64,000 nt of DNA from Pseudomonadota bacterium. Its GTDB lineage: Bacteria > Pseudomonadota > Alphaproteobacteria > Rhizobiales > Tepidamorphaceae. The position numbers were made by a program, and so were the translations under genes. Location: the NCBI GenBank assembly GCA_023458595.1, contig JAEWYT010000016.1, positions 1 through 64,000 on the forward strand, read 5' to 3'. Each line of letters opens with the position of its first letter. The first letter of the stretch is position 1. The notes beneath the pieces are model-generated. The model was not told the DNA's origin. It did no database searches and was given only the letters and a program-made list of their open reading frames with translations. This document shows, piece after piece, positions 32,166-40,528 of the stretch.

Positions 32166-33248
32166 CTATTTCTTCTTCTTTTTCCTTTTGATCTCCATCA
32201 CCCCGATCCTCGGCTCCGCGTTGTTGGCGAACCAGATGTTCTTGTCCGGTCCGATGGTCATGCCGAGCACGGGCCATTGCGTTGAACCCTTTACGCGCGG
32301 GATGGTGTACTCCGTGACCTTGCCGCTCGTCGTGAGGCGGCCCACTTTGCCGTCATATTCGCCGAAGTACATGTTCTTGTCCGGCCCCCGGATGATCGTC
32401 GACGGTCGCCCGGTGATCCCTTTGGTGAAGCACGTCTGGTTGCCGCCGGTCTGATCGAAACGGCAGATCCGGCGCCGCTCCGGGTCGGCGACATAGATGC
32501 GGTTGTCCGGGCCCACGGCGATGCCGAAGCTGTTGCTGAAGCCGGCAAATCCCGCGGGGAACTGGTCGACCGAACCGTTGGTCGTGTTGATGTTTCCGAT
32601 ATCGTTGCCCTTCCAGTTGACGAACCAGATCCGGTTGTTCGGCCCCGGCGCGAGCGTGGTCGGCTGGTCCGCATTGTTGATGATGGGGAAGAACGTCGGC
32701 GCCCCGGCCGGCGTGATCCGCCCGATCCCGTTGAAGTCGGTCGGAATCCAGACGTTCCCGTCCGGCCCCTGCACGATGTCGTTGCTTTGGTTGGAGCCGA
32801 GTCCGGTGTGGAAGATCTGCGGCCCGCCGCCGGGTCCCACGGAACCGACCTCGTCGGTGTTGAAGGCGGCGAACCAGATCCGGTTGCCGGGCCCGCGCGT
32901 GACGGCATGAATGAAGGTGGAAGTCGCAAGGACCGGGATGTCCTTCGCCTTGCCGTTCGCCCACAGGCGCGTTATCCCGCCGGTGTTGTGCCTTGAGAAG
33001 TAGATCTGCTTGCCGCGTCGGCAGATCCGCAGCGCGCCCGAACCGCCGGCCCGCCTCGAATAAATCCGGAACGTCACGCGTTTCGTCTTCTTGACCGTGA
33101 TCTTGTACGGCAGCTTTTTCTTCGCGAAAGCCGGCTCGGCCGGCGCGAACGACAGCGCGCCGGCCCCGATGACCGCAGCGGCGAAGGCGAGGAGAAGGCG
33201 CTTCACGAAGCGCCGGACAGACGGCGTATCGATGGTGATTGCGTTCAT
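32166..33248 (-). CDS. Secreted beta-propeller protein (Vgb/NHL-like) with a polylysine tail
   Basis: A 360-residue exported protein. After a signal peptide (RLLLAFAAAVIGAGALSFAP to AFA), a repeat of about 40-45 residues with the pattern GPxxxxWF/YF occurs at least six times (GPGNRIWF, GPDGNVWI, GPNNRIWF, GPDNRIYV, GPDKNMYF, GPDKNIWF). A diverged first blade (GKQIYFSRHNTGGI) makes seven, as in virginiamycin B lyase-like propellers. The lyase active-site residues cannot be confirmed, so a binding or structural role is as likely. The C-terminus ends in RKKKKK. The ATG at 33248 is preferred because the signal peptide follows; an in-frame ATG at 33440 also has a GGGGGG ribosome site and would add 64 basic residues. 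Confidence 0.8.
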   Translation of the reverse strand: MNAITIDTPSVRRFVKRLLLAFAAAVIGAGALSFAPAEPAFAKKKLPYKITVKKTKRVTFRIYSRRAGGSGALRICRRGKQIYFSRHNTGGITRLWANGKAKDIPVLATSTFIHAVTRGPGNRIWFAAFNTDEVGSVGPGGGPQIFHTGLGSNQSNDIVQGPDGNVWIPTDFNGIGRITPAGAPTFFPIINNADQPTTLAPGPNNRIWFVNWKGNDIGNINTTNGSVDQFPAGFAGFSNSFGIAVGPDNRIYVADPERRRICRFDQTGGNQTCFTKGITGRPSTIIRGPDKNMYFGEYDGKVGRLTTSGKVTEYTIPRVKGSTQWPVLGMTIGPDKNIWFANNAEPRIGVMEIKRKKKKK

Positions 33249-33659
33249 CTTGAACAGCCCCCCTTGAATCCGGGCCCGCGGACGAGCGCGCCCCGAAGGT
33301 CCCTGTCGGTATCGAGTTGAAACGAAGTCGACCAGGCGCCCGGCCGGATGCAGCGCTCCGAGCTCGGGCACGGCCCGGAACAGGGCGGTCCGGCGGCGCG
33401 TCCCATCCGAGAGATGTTCGCTCAGGCTCACGAACGACATGGCAGCCCCCCGGCCGCGTCGGCTATCGTTACGGAAACCAGACCATAGGTCCGCGCAAAA
33501 ATTTCGCCAACTCAAGAATCCTTGATCGGCTTCGGGATCGGAATTCGCGGCGCTTCGCGGCCGAACCGGCATCGAAGTCTTGTACTTCGCGCACTTGGCG
33601 GCGAATTTGGCGATGTGAAGCGTCCGTCCGGGTCGTCGGACGTGTTTTGGAGCGTGGGA
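33249..33659. other. Divergent intergenic region, propeller gene to persulfide dioxygenase
   Basis: About 410 bases. The minus strand carries an in-frame extension of the propeller gene back to 33440 (starting MSFVSLSEHL), whose status as coding is uncertain. A CAAAAATTT-like AT-rich patch near 33495-33510 may belong to a promoter. No repeat or RNA was recognised. Confidence 0.4.
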
Positions 33660-34526
33660 ATGAAGAACGCCAAACCTCAAGTCGTCGGCTTCTACCACGA
33701 GCCCACCTTCTCGGTGGCCTATCTGGCGATCGATCCGGCGACGGGGAAGGCCGCGATCATCGACCCGGTGCTCGACTACGAGGAGAAGGCGGGCCGCGTC
33801 TCGACGGAATTCGCCGATATGCTGCTGTCGGAGGTCGACCGGCGCGGGCTCGACGTCGTCTGGATCCTCGACACCCACCCGCACGCGGATCATTTCTCGG
33901 CCGCGGCCTATCTCAAGGACAGGCTCGGCGCGCCGACGGCAATCGGCGATCACGTCGTCGGCGTCCAGAAGCTGTGGAAGGACCTCTACAATCTGCCGGA
34001 CTTTCCCGCCGACGGCTCGCAGTGGGACCGCCTCTTCGCGGACGGCGACACGTTCGGGATCGGTGAGCTCGAGGGCAGGGTGATGTTCTCGCCGGGCCAT
34101 ACGCTCGCCTCGATCACCTACGTGATCGGCGACGCCGCGTTCGTCCACGATACGCTGTTCCAGCCCGATTTCGGCACCGCGCGGGCCGATTTCCCCGGCG
34201 GCGACGCGGGCGCGCTCTATCGCTCGATCAAGGCGATCCTGTCGCTGCCCGACGACACGCGTCTCTTCACCGGCCACGACTACAAGCCCGGGGGCCGGCC
34301 GGTCGCCTTCGAATCGACGGTAGCCGAGCAGAAGAGAGAGAACGTCCACCTGAAGGACGATCCCGATGAGGCGACTTTCGTGAATCGCCGCCAGGAGCGC
34401 GACGCGACGCTGCCCATGCCCAAGCTGATCCTGCACGCGCTGCAGGTGAACATCCGCGGCGGCCGCCTGCCGGAGCCGGAGGACAACGGCCGCGTCTACC
34501 TGAAGATCCCGATCGGCGTTCTCTGA
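33660..34526 (+). CDS. Persulfide dioxygenase (ETHE1/Blh-type MBL-fold protein)
   Basis: An iron-dependent metallo-beta-lactamase-fold enzyme of 288 residues that oxidises glutathione persulfide to sulfite, part of sulfide detoxification. The metal motif THPHADHFSA is near residue 70; SPGHTLASITYVIGD near 131 and HDTLFQPDFGTARADFPGGD near 149 are characteristic of this subgroup and set it apart from glyoxalase II. The ATG at 33660 has GGAG upstream; the open frame to 33522 lacks one. No rhodanese, sulfide:quinone reductase or regulator lies next to it. Confidence 0.92.
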   Translation: MKNAKPQVVGFYHEPTFSVAYLAIDPATGKAAIIDPVLDYEEKAGRVSTEFADMLLSEVDRRGLDVVWILDTHPHADHFSAAAYLKDRLGAPTAIGDHVVGVQKLWKDLYNLPDFPADGSQWDRLFADGDTFGIGELEGRVMFSPGHTLASITYVIGDAAFVHDTLFQPDFGTARADFPGGDAGALYRSIKAILSLPDDTRLFTGHDYKPGGRPVAFESTVAEQKRENVHLKDDPDEATFVNRRQERDATLPMPKLILHALQVNIRGGRLPEPEDNGRVYLKIPIGVL

Positions 34527-34688
34527 CCGCCGCCGTGCGGGGTCGCCCGAGCGGTACCTGCCCGGTTTCCGGACAAGCATGTTGTTTGCGCTTTTCCGAC
34601 TTCTTGCTAACCTGTCGAACAACTCGTACTCCGCGCTAGGCCCTGCGCGCGTTGCAAAACGCGACGGCCGGCGAGAAGGGACAGGGCA

Positions 34689-35924
34689 TTGGAAAGCAAC
34701 GACGGCGGCGTCGGCGCAGGGGCATCCGACTCGGCGCGCGACCCGGCGGGCGACGGGCGGTCCCGTCGCGGGGATCGCCTCCGCAATCGGCCGCCAAGCC
34801 GGCCCCGCGGGCCTGACTTCCGCCGTGGTGCAGATCCGGCCGGGGCGGAGGGCGACGTCTACGCCGCGCTCGATCTCGGTACGAACAATTGCCGCCTTCT
34901 CGTCGCCGAGCCGACCAGGCGCGCCTTCCGTGTCGTCGACGCCTTTTCCCGCATCGTCAGGCTGGGGGAGGGCGTGACCGGATCGGGCCGGCTCGCCGAC
35001 GATGCCATGAAGCGCGCGGTCGATGCGCTCGCCGTGTGCCGCGACAAGATGGTCCAGCGCGGCGTCACCCGCCGCCGCCTGATCGCGACCGAAGCCTGCC
35101 GCATCGCCGACAACGGCGAGGAATTCATCGGCCGCGTGCGCGAGACCACCGGACTCGAGCTCGAGATCGTCAATCGCGAGACGGAGGCCCGGCTCGCCGT
35201 CTCCGGCTGCGCCTCGCTGGTCGATCCCGACGCCCACAGCGCCATCGTCTTCGATATCGGCGGCGGCTCGACGGAACTCGTCCTCCTGAACTCGGGCGAG
35301 GGCGGCTTCCGCAGCCCCTTCGCCGTGCAGCGCCAGGTCGCCGCCTGGACTTCGCTGCCGATCGGCGTCGTGACGATTTCCGAGAAGTTCGGCGGCCGCG
35401 ACGTCGACCGCCCGCTGTTCGAGGCGATGGTCGCCTACGTTCAGGAGACGCTCGGACCCTTCGCGGCCGACGTCGCGCGCGTCAGCCGTTTCGACGAGGC
35501 CGGCGTCCACCTGCTCGGCACCTCGGGCACGGTTACGACGATCTGCGGCGTCCATCTCGGCCTCGACCGCTACGACCGCCGACGCGTCGACGGCACCTGG
35601 ATGCGGCGCGACGACGTGATACGCGTCACCGGCGATCTTCTTTCGATGGACTACGACCGGCGCGTCGCCAATCCGTGCATCGGCGCCGACCGCGCCGACC
35701 TGGTGCTCGCCGGTTGCGCGATCTTCGAGGCGATCCGTCGCCTTTGGCCGTGCGAGCGCATCCGGGTCGCCGACCGGGGGCTGCGCGAGGGCATCCTGCT
35801 CACCCTGATGGCCGATGACGGCGTGTGGCGGCGCGGACGGCGCGGCGGCCGCCGGCGCGGCCGCGGCAACGGGTACGCTCCCGGCGAGGCGGCCGGCAAC
35901 GGCGCCGGAGGGCCGGTTCGGTGA
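34689..35924 (+). CDS. ppx: Ppx/GppA phosphatase family protein (exopolyphosphatase-like)
   Basis: Hydrolyses polyphosphate or the guanosine pentaphosphate alarmone in the cytoplasm. The actin-like ATPase motifs are clear: AALDLGTNNCRLLVA near residue 58 and FDIGGGSTELVLL near 190. 411 residues, including a low-complexity basic N-terminus of about 55 residues and an Arg/Gly-rich tail (RRGRRGGRRRGRG). The start is a TTG at 34689 with AAGGGA upstream. Its stop overlaps the rlmE start as GTGA, so the two are translated together, as is usual in this bacterial group. The distinction between Ppx and GppA activity cannot be made here. Confidence 0.9.
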   Translation: MESNDGGVGAGASDSARDPAGDGRSRRGDRLRNRPPSRPRGPDFRRGADPAGAEGDVYAALDLGTNNCRLLVAEPTRRAFRVVDAFSRIVRLGEGVTGSGRLADDAMKRAVDALAVCRDKMVQRGVTRRRLIATEACRIADNGEEFIGRVRETTGLELEIVNRETEARLAVSGCASLVDPDAHSAIVFDIGGGSTELVLLNSGEGGFRSPFAVQRQVAAWTSLPIGVVTISEKFGGRDVDRPLFEAMVAYVQETLGPFAADVARVSRFDEAGVHLLGTSGTVTTICGVHLGLDRYDRRRVDGTWMRRDDVIRVTGDLLSMDYDRRVANPCIGADRADLVLAGCAIFEAIRRLWPCERIRVADRGLREGILLTLMADDGVWRRGRRGGRRRGRGNGYAPGEAAGNGAGGPVR

Positions 35925-36637
35925 CGGCCAGGTCCGGCGGTCGCAGCGATCGCCTGAAGGTCCGCGTCAAGACCGCGAAGAAGCGCTCGGTCGCCTCGAC
36001 GCGCTGGCTCGAGCGTCAGCTGAACGATCCGTATGTCGCTCGCGCCCGTTCCGAGGGGTATCGCTCGCGGGCGGCCTACAAGCTGATCGAGATCGACGAC
36101 AAGTACCGGTTCCTGAAGCCTGGCGGCCGCGTCGTCGACCTCGGCGCGGCGCCCGGCGGCTGGTCCCAGGTCGCGGCGGAACGGGTCCGCTCCGCGGAGG
36201 GGCGGGGCAAGGTCGTGGCGATCGACATACTGGAGATGGATCCGATCCCCGGCGTCGACGTCCTGCACCTCGATTTCCTCGACGACGGCGCGCCGGATCG
36301 CCTGCGCGAGGCCCTTGGAGGTCCCGCCGACGTCGTGCTCTCCGACATGGCGCCGCCCACCACCGGCCACAAGCAGACGGACCACCTGCGCATCATGGGC
36401 ATGTGCGAGACGGCGCTCGAGTTCGCCCGCGAGGTGCTGGCGCCCGGCGGCGCGTTCCTCGCCAAGGTCCTGCGCGGCGGCACGGAGACCGCGCTCCTCA
36501 ACGACATGAAGCGGGACTTCGACACGGTCCGCCACGTCAAGCCGCCGGCGAGCCGCGCCGATTCCGCCGAGCTCTATGTGCTGGCGACGGGCTTCCACGG
36601 CCGCGATGACGATCGCGGCGGGCAAACGGGAGAATAG
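35921..36637 (+). CDS. rlmE: 23S rRNA (uridine-2'-O)-methyltransferase
   Basis: Methylates the 2'-O of a uridine in the peptidyl transferase region of 23S rRNA (FtsJ/RrmJ). SAM-binding VVDLGAAPGGWSQVA is near residue 66. The K-D-K-E catalytic tetrad is visible as Lys in RAAYKLIE, Asp in VLSDMAPPTTG, Lys in FLAKVLRGG and Glu in SAELYV. 238 residues. GTG at 35921 overlaps the ppx stop and has AGGG upstream. The basic N-terminal extension is common in alphaproteobacterial members. Confidence 0.93.
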   Translation: MTARSGGRSDRLKVRVKTAKKRSVASTRWLERQLNDPYVARARSEGYRSRAAYKLIEIDDKYRFLKPGGRVVDLGAAPGGWSQVAAERVRSAEGRGKVVAIDILEMDPIPGVDVLHLDFLDDGAPDRLREALGGPADVVLSDMAPPTTGHKQTDHLRIMGMCETALEFAREVLAPGGAFLAKVLRGGTETALLNDMKRDFDTVRHVKPPASRADSAELYVLATGFHGRDDDRGGQTGE

Positions 36638-36644
36638 CCGGTCG

Positions 36645-36839
36645 ATGATGGATATCGGCTTCAGCGATCTGAAGATCGTGCTCATGATCCTCGCGATCCT
36701 CGCCCCGGGCTTTCTCGTCGGCGCGCTCGTTGGCGGGGTCGGCTGGCATGTCGCGGTCGGAACGCGCTGGTGGGCGGGGGCCGCGTCCGGCGCGCTCGCC
36801 GGAACGGCGGTCTGGTTCGCCTGGATGCGTTACCACTGA
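36645..36839 (+). CDS. Small two-helix membrane protein (tandem copy 1)
   Basis: A 64-residue protein with two hydrophobic segments (LMILAILAPGFLVGALVGGV and AGAASGALAGTAVWFAW) separated by a short TRWW-containing loop. It lies 7 bases after rlmE and 18 bases before a paralogue with the same plan (WHVxxxxRWWxGAxxG), so a local duplication in the ppx-rlmE operon is likely. Two adjacent ATG codons (36645, 36648) can serve as the start. No known function. Confidence 0.7.
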   Translation: MMDIGFSDLKIVLMILAILAPGFLVGALVGGVGWHVAVGTRWWAGAASGALAGTAVWFAWMRYH

Positions 36840-36857
36840 AGGAAGGCGGATCGAACG

Positions 36858-37049
36858 GTGTCTGAAGTCGAACCCGGCGGAATGCAGTTCGCCCTCGTCG
36901 TTCTCGTCTTCGCCCTGCCGTGGCTGTTCGTCGGTGCGATCGTCGGCGCGGTGGTCTGGCACGTTGTGCTGCGCAAGCGCTGGTGGGTCGGCGCGCTCGC
37001 CGGCGCGGGTCTCGGTGCGGTCACCGGTTTCTTCGCGTTCCTGCCGTAG
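36858..37049 (+). CDS. Small two-helix membrane protein (tandem copy 2)
   Basis: A 63-residue paralogue of the preceding gene: WHVVLRKRWWVGALAGAGLG aligns with WHVAVGTRWWAGAASGALAG. The GTG at 36858 has a strong purine-rich ribosome site (GAAGGAAGGCGGA). The conserved His-Val and Arg-Trp-Trp between two membrane helices suggests a real pair rather than chance frames. It ends 9 bases before the convergent MFS gene. Confidence 0.68.
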   Translation: MSEVEPGGMQFALVVLVFALPWLFVGAIVGAVVWHVVLRKRWWVGALAGAGLGAVTGFFAFLP

Positions 37050-37058
37050 GGCGGGGGC

Positions 37059-38483
37059 CTACCGCTCCCGCGCCGCCGTGACGGCGTCGGGCGCCAGCGC
37101 GCGGCGGTGGCCGGAGACTTCCTGGCCTGCGTCCTTCGGCAGCGTCAGGAACAGGACCACAGAGGCGGCCGCCGCAAGGCCGACGACGATGAAGGCGGCC
37201 GCGAAGTCGGCGATGGCGAGATCCTCGCCGCCGCGTCCCGCGCGGGACAGCTCGATCGAGATCGCGGCGACGGAGATGCCGACCGAGATCGAAAGCTGCT
37301 GCACGACGCTGGACATGGAGGTCGCCGAGCTCATGCGGGGCGCGTCTACGTCAGCGATGGCGAGGCTGTTGGTGCTGGTGAACTGCAGCGATCGGAAGAA
37401 GCCGCCGATGAACAGCACCGCGGTAAAGGCGATGGTCGGCGTCGACAGGGAGAACGCCGCCGGCATCGCGATGAACACCGCGCAGACCAGCCCGTTGACG
37501 ATCAGGATGATACGGAAGCCGAGACGGCGCAGCACTGGCGGAGCGACGAACTTCATGCTGATCGCCCCGATCGCCGCGGCGAACGTCGTGAGGCCGGATT
37601 CGAACGGATTGAGCCCGTAGACGAGCTGCAGGAGCAGCGGGACCAGGAACGGCGTCGCGCCGACGCCGATGCGGAACAGCGCGCCGCCGAGCACGGCGAT
37701 CCGATAGGTCGGGATCGAGAACAGCGTCAGATCGAGGATCGGCGCGGCCGTGCGCTTGGCGTGAAAGTAGTAGCCGGCGAGCAGTGCGCCGCCGACCGCG
37801 AGCATTCCCAGGATCGCCGGCATCGGCAGCGTCTTGAGGCCGAGATTGGTGCCGCCGGAAACGACGAGGGCGAGCCCTGCGCCCGACAGGACGAATCCGA
37901 GCGCGTCGAAGCGCCGCCGGACCTCGCCGCGCACGTCGGGGATGTACAGGGTGGCGAAGATGAGACCGATGAGGCCGATCGGCACGTTGACCCAGAAGAT
38001 CCAGCGCCACGTGAAATAGGTGGTGATGAAGCCCCCGAGCGGGGGGCCGATCACCGGTCCGGTCAGCGCCGGCACCGTCAGCCAGGCCATCGCGCCGATC
38101 AGCTCCGATTTCGGGATCGTGCGCATGATGACGAGCCGGCCGACCGGCACCATCATCGCCCCGCCCATGCCCTGCACCACGCGGGCGGCGACGATTTCCG
38201 GAATCGACGTCGACAGCCCGCAGGCGATCGAGCCGAGCGTGAACACGAGGATCGCCATGCGGAACACGATGCGCGCGCCGAAGGTATCGGCGAACCAGCC
38301 GCTTGCCGGGATGAATACCGCGAGGCTGATCAGATAGGAGGTCAGGGCGAGCTTCAGCTGGATCGGGCTTTCGCCGAAATCGAGCGCGATCGCCGGCAGC
38401 GCCGTCGAGAGAACCGTCGAATCGAGGTTCTCCATGAACAGCGCGCAGGCGACGACGAGAAGGACGATGGTGCGGTTCGGCAT
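37059..38483 (-). CDS. MFS drug exporter, DHA2/EmrB-QacA family
   Basis: A proton-coupled exporter of the inner membrane, 474 residues with about 13-14 hydrophobic segments. The family start LLVVACALFMENLDSTVLSTALPAIA is partly quoted here as FMENLDSTVLSTALP (near residue 16). Motif A (GWFADTFGARIV) and motif C (GPVIGPPLGGFI) are present. ATG at 38483; the longer upstream frame is non-coding in character. The TetR gene and its operator-like palindrome lie about 270 bases upstream, so shared control is possible but not shown. Substrate unknown. Confidence 0.92.
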   Translation of the reverse strand: MPNRTIVLLVVACALFMENLDSTVLSTALPAIALDFGESPIQLKLALTSYLISLAVFIPASGWFADTFGARIVFRMAILVFTLGSIACGLSTSIPEIVAARVVQGMGGAMMVPVGRLVIMRTIPKSELIGAMAWLTVPALTGPVIGPPLGGFITTYFTWRWIFWVNVPIGLIGLIFATLYIPDVRGEVRRRFDALGFVLSGAGLALVVSGGTNLGLKTLPMPAILGMLAVGGALLAGYYFHAKRTAAPILDLTLFSIPTYRIAVLGGALFRIGVGATPFLVPLLLQLVYGLNPFESGLTTFAAAIGAISMKFVAPPVLRRLGFRIILIVNGLVCAVFIAMPAAFSLSTPTIAFTAVLFIGGFFRSLQFTSTNSLAIADVDAPRMSSATSMSSVVQQLSISVGISVAAISIELSRAGRGGEDLAIADFAAAFIVVGLAAAASVVLFLTLPKDAGQEVSGHRRALAPDAVTAARER

Positions 38484-38836
38484 GGACCCCGCAGACGTAG
38501 CAGAGCGCGATAGCGCTGACGAGCCGGATGGACACCGGGCAGCTTCGTCGCGAACGCATGGCGGAACGGCCGTCGTCGCCGGCCGTGCGCGGACGTGTCC
38601 GGTGCGACCGTCGGGCGATCGTTCGCGGGGGGCGCCTGTCGGGAGGCTCCGGAATGACCAGGTCCACCACCAGCCACGTTGTGGTCCGGCGCATGTCGGT
38701 CGGGACCGTGCCGCCGGACGTTGCCCCCGTCCGCGAGGCGTGATCCGCATAAAATGAAGTAACAGATATTGAAATCTGTCATTTCACAAAGTATGAAGCT
38801 CGGGTCCCCCAGCGAACGTGACCCCAGGAGGTCCCG
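38484..38836. other. Divergent region between the MFS gene and the aldo/keto reductase gene
   Basis: About 350 bases. The first 260 are GC-rich with no recognisable features. The last 90 turn AT-rich and carry the 32-base imperfect palindrome at 38755-38786 before the aldo/keto reductase gene. Confidence 0.55.
38755..38786. promoter_or_regulatory. 32-base imperfect palindrome, candidate TetR operator
   Basis: TGAAGTAACAGAT (38755-38767) and ATCTGTCATTTCA (38774-38786) match as inverted repeats at 11 of 13 positions around ATTGAA. The core ACAGAT/ATCTGT is perfect. It lies about 50 bases before an aldo/keto reductase-TetR operon, the normal place for an autoregulatory TetR site. Confidence 0.65.
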
Positions 38837-39856
38837 ATGATCACCCGCAAGCTCGGTTCCACAGGCCCCGACGTTTCCGCTCTCGGTCTGGGCTGCATGG
38901 GCATGTCGCCCGACTTCTACGGTCCGGCCGACCGCGCCGAGGCCATCGCCACCATCCACGCCGCCCTCGATTCCGGGATCAATCTGCTCGATACCGGCGA
39001 TTTCTACGGCATGGGTCACAACGAGATGCTGATCGGCGAGGCCCTGAAGGGCCGCCGGCGCGAGGACATCGTCGTCAGCGTCAAGTTCGGCGCCCAGCGC
39101 GACCCGGCCGGCAACTGGATCGGCTACAACGCGACGCCGGCCGGCATCAAGACGGCGCTCTCCTACACGCTGAAGCGCCTCGACACCGACTACGTCGACA
39201 TCTACCGCCCCGCCCGCGTCAGTCCGGACGTGCCGATCGAGGACGTCGTCGGAACCATCGCCGAGATGGTGGAGGCCGGCTACGTGCGCCATATCGGCCT
39301 GTCGGAGGCGGGCAGCGAGACCGTCCGCCGCGCCGCCGCAGTCCACCCGATCGTCGACCTGCAGATCGAGTACTCGCTGATCTCGCGCGGCATCGAGGAC
39401 GACATTCTGCCGGCCTGCCGCGAGCTCGGCATCGGCATCACGGCCTACGGCGTTCTGTCGCGCGGCCTCATCTCCGGCCACTGGTCGAAGGATCGGATAC
39501 GGCCCGGCGCGCGCGATTTCCGCGCCCACGCCCCCCGCTTCCAGGGCGAGAACGTCGACCGCAACCTCGCCCTGGTGGAAACCCTGCGCGCCATCGCGGA
39601 ACAGCGCGGTGTTTCGGTCGCCCAGCTCGCGATCGCCTGGGTCGCCTCCCGCGGCGACGACATCGTGCCGCTCGTCGGCGCGCGCCGGCGCGACCGGCTG
39701 GCGGAAGCCCTCGGCGCGCTGGATGTGAAACTCTCCGCGGACGACCTCGCCGCGATCGAGGCCGCCGTCCCCGCTGGCGCGGCGGCCGGCGACCGGTACA
39801 ATGCCCAGCAGATGGTTTTCCTCGACAGCGAGCGGGGGAGGGCGGCCGCCTCGTGA
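38837..39856 (+). CDS. Aldo/keto reductase
   Basis: A 339-residue NADPH-dependent carbonyl reductase of the TIM-barrel AKR superfamily. The catalytic Asp-Tyr is in LDTGDFYGMGHNE (near residue 52) and Lys in VVSVKFG (near 80). The usual catalytic His segment is replaced by IYRPARVSP (near 122), with Ala where His is common; this variant occurs in a branch of bacterial AKRs, from memory. CAGGAGG precedes the ATG at 38837. It is co-transcribed with the TetR gene 22 bases downstream, which suggests induction by a reactive aldehyde or xenobiotic. Confidence 0.9.
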   Translation: MITRKLGSTGPDVSALGLGCMGMSPDFYGPADRAEAIATIHAALDSGINLLDTGDFYGMGHNEMLIGEALKGRRREDIVVSVKFGAQRDPAGNWIGYNATPAGIKTALSYTLKRLDTDYVDIYRPARVSPDVPIEDVVGTIAEMVEAGYVRHIGLSEAGSETVRRAAAVHPIVDLQIEYSLISRGIEDDILPACRELGIGITAYGVLSRGLISGHWSKDRIRPGARDFRAHAPRFQGENVDRNLALVETLRAIAEQRGVSVAQLAIAWVASRGDDIVPLVGARRRDRLAEALGALDVKLSADDLAAIEAAVPAGAAAGDRYNAQQMVFLDSERGRAAAS

Positions 39857-39878
39857 TCGCCCCTGCGAACGGAGCGAC

Positions 39879-40472
39879 ATGAACGAAACGCTGACGCCGG
39901 ACCGGATCCTCGAAGCCGCGGAGGACGTCCTGCGCCGCTACGGCCCCGCCAAGGCGACCGTGGTCGACGTCGCGCGCGCGCTCGGCGTCAGCCACGGCAG
40001 CGTCTATCGCCATTTCCCGTCGAAGGCGGCGTTGCGCGACGCGGTGACGGAGCGCTGGCTGAAGCGGGTTCACGAGCCGCTCGAGGCGCTAGTCCGGGGC
40101 GAGGAACCGGCGGTCGATCGGCTACGCGCCTGGCTGGAGGCGCTGATGGCGACCAAGCGCGCCAAGGTGGGCTCCGATCCCGAGTTGTTCGCGACTTACA
40201 GCGCCCTGATCGACGACACCGGCACTGTCGTGCGCGACCACGTGGACACGCTGCGGCGGCAAGCCGCGAGCATCATCGCCGATGGTGTCAGATCGGGCGA
40301 GTTCGCGGTGAACGATCCAGACGCCGCGGCCCGCGCCTTGCTGACCGCCACGCTGCGCTTCCATCACCCCGCCCATGCCGGGGAGTGGCACAAGCCGGGA
40401 ATCGACGAGGATTTCGAAGGGGTCTGGCGGTTCGTGCTCGCCGGGCTCGGGGCCGAGCCCAAGCAGAAATAG
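39879..40472 (+). CDS. TetR family transcriptional regulator
   Basis: A 197-residue repressor-type protein. The N-terminal helix-turn-helix is typical (TPDRILEAAEDVLRRYG then VDVARALGVSHGSVYRHFPS, residues about 6-51), with a ligand-binding helical domain after it. The ATG at 39879 has GGAG five bases upstream. It follows the aldo/keto reductase gene and probably represses that operon through the palindrome at 38755-38786. A GC-rich stem-loop lies just after its stop. Confidence 0.92.
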   Translation: MNETLTPDRILEAAEDVLRRYGPAKATVVDVARALGVSHGSVYRHFPSKAALRDAVTERWLKRVHEPLEALVRGEEPAVDRLRAWLEALMATKRAKVGSDPELFATYSALIDDTGTVVRDHVDTLRRQAASIIADGVRSGEFAVNDPDAAARALLTATLRFHHPAHAGEWHKPGIDEDFEGVWRFVLAGLGAEPKQK

Positions 40473-40475
40473 AGA

Positions 40476-40504
40476 ACCGGCGCGGCCGATGCGGCCACGC
40501 CGGT
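40476..40504. terminator. Stem-loop between convergent tetR and the exported-protein gene
   Basis: ACCGGCG (40476-40482) pairs with CGCCGGT (40498-40504), with an inner GGCC/GGCC extension after one mismatch. It stands 4 bases after the tetR stop and 25 bases before the end of the convergent gene, so it can act on both transcripts. A clear T tract is lacking. Confidence 0.5.
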
Positions 40505-40528
40505 ACTTAGTTTCGGATCGCGAGACGC

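Noticed and set aside
33249..33440. 64-residue N-terminal extension of the propeller protein from the ATG at 33440
   Set aside because: A ribosome-like GGGGGG is present, but it would put a basic stretch before the signal peptide and there is an equally good site at 33248. Left as an alternative.
32166..35555. 1129-codon minus-strand frame running from the propeller gene through ppx
   Set aside because: Only the part below 33248 is supported (signal peptide, repeats). The rest is antisense to persulfide dioxygenase and ppx.
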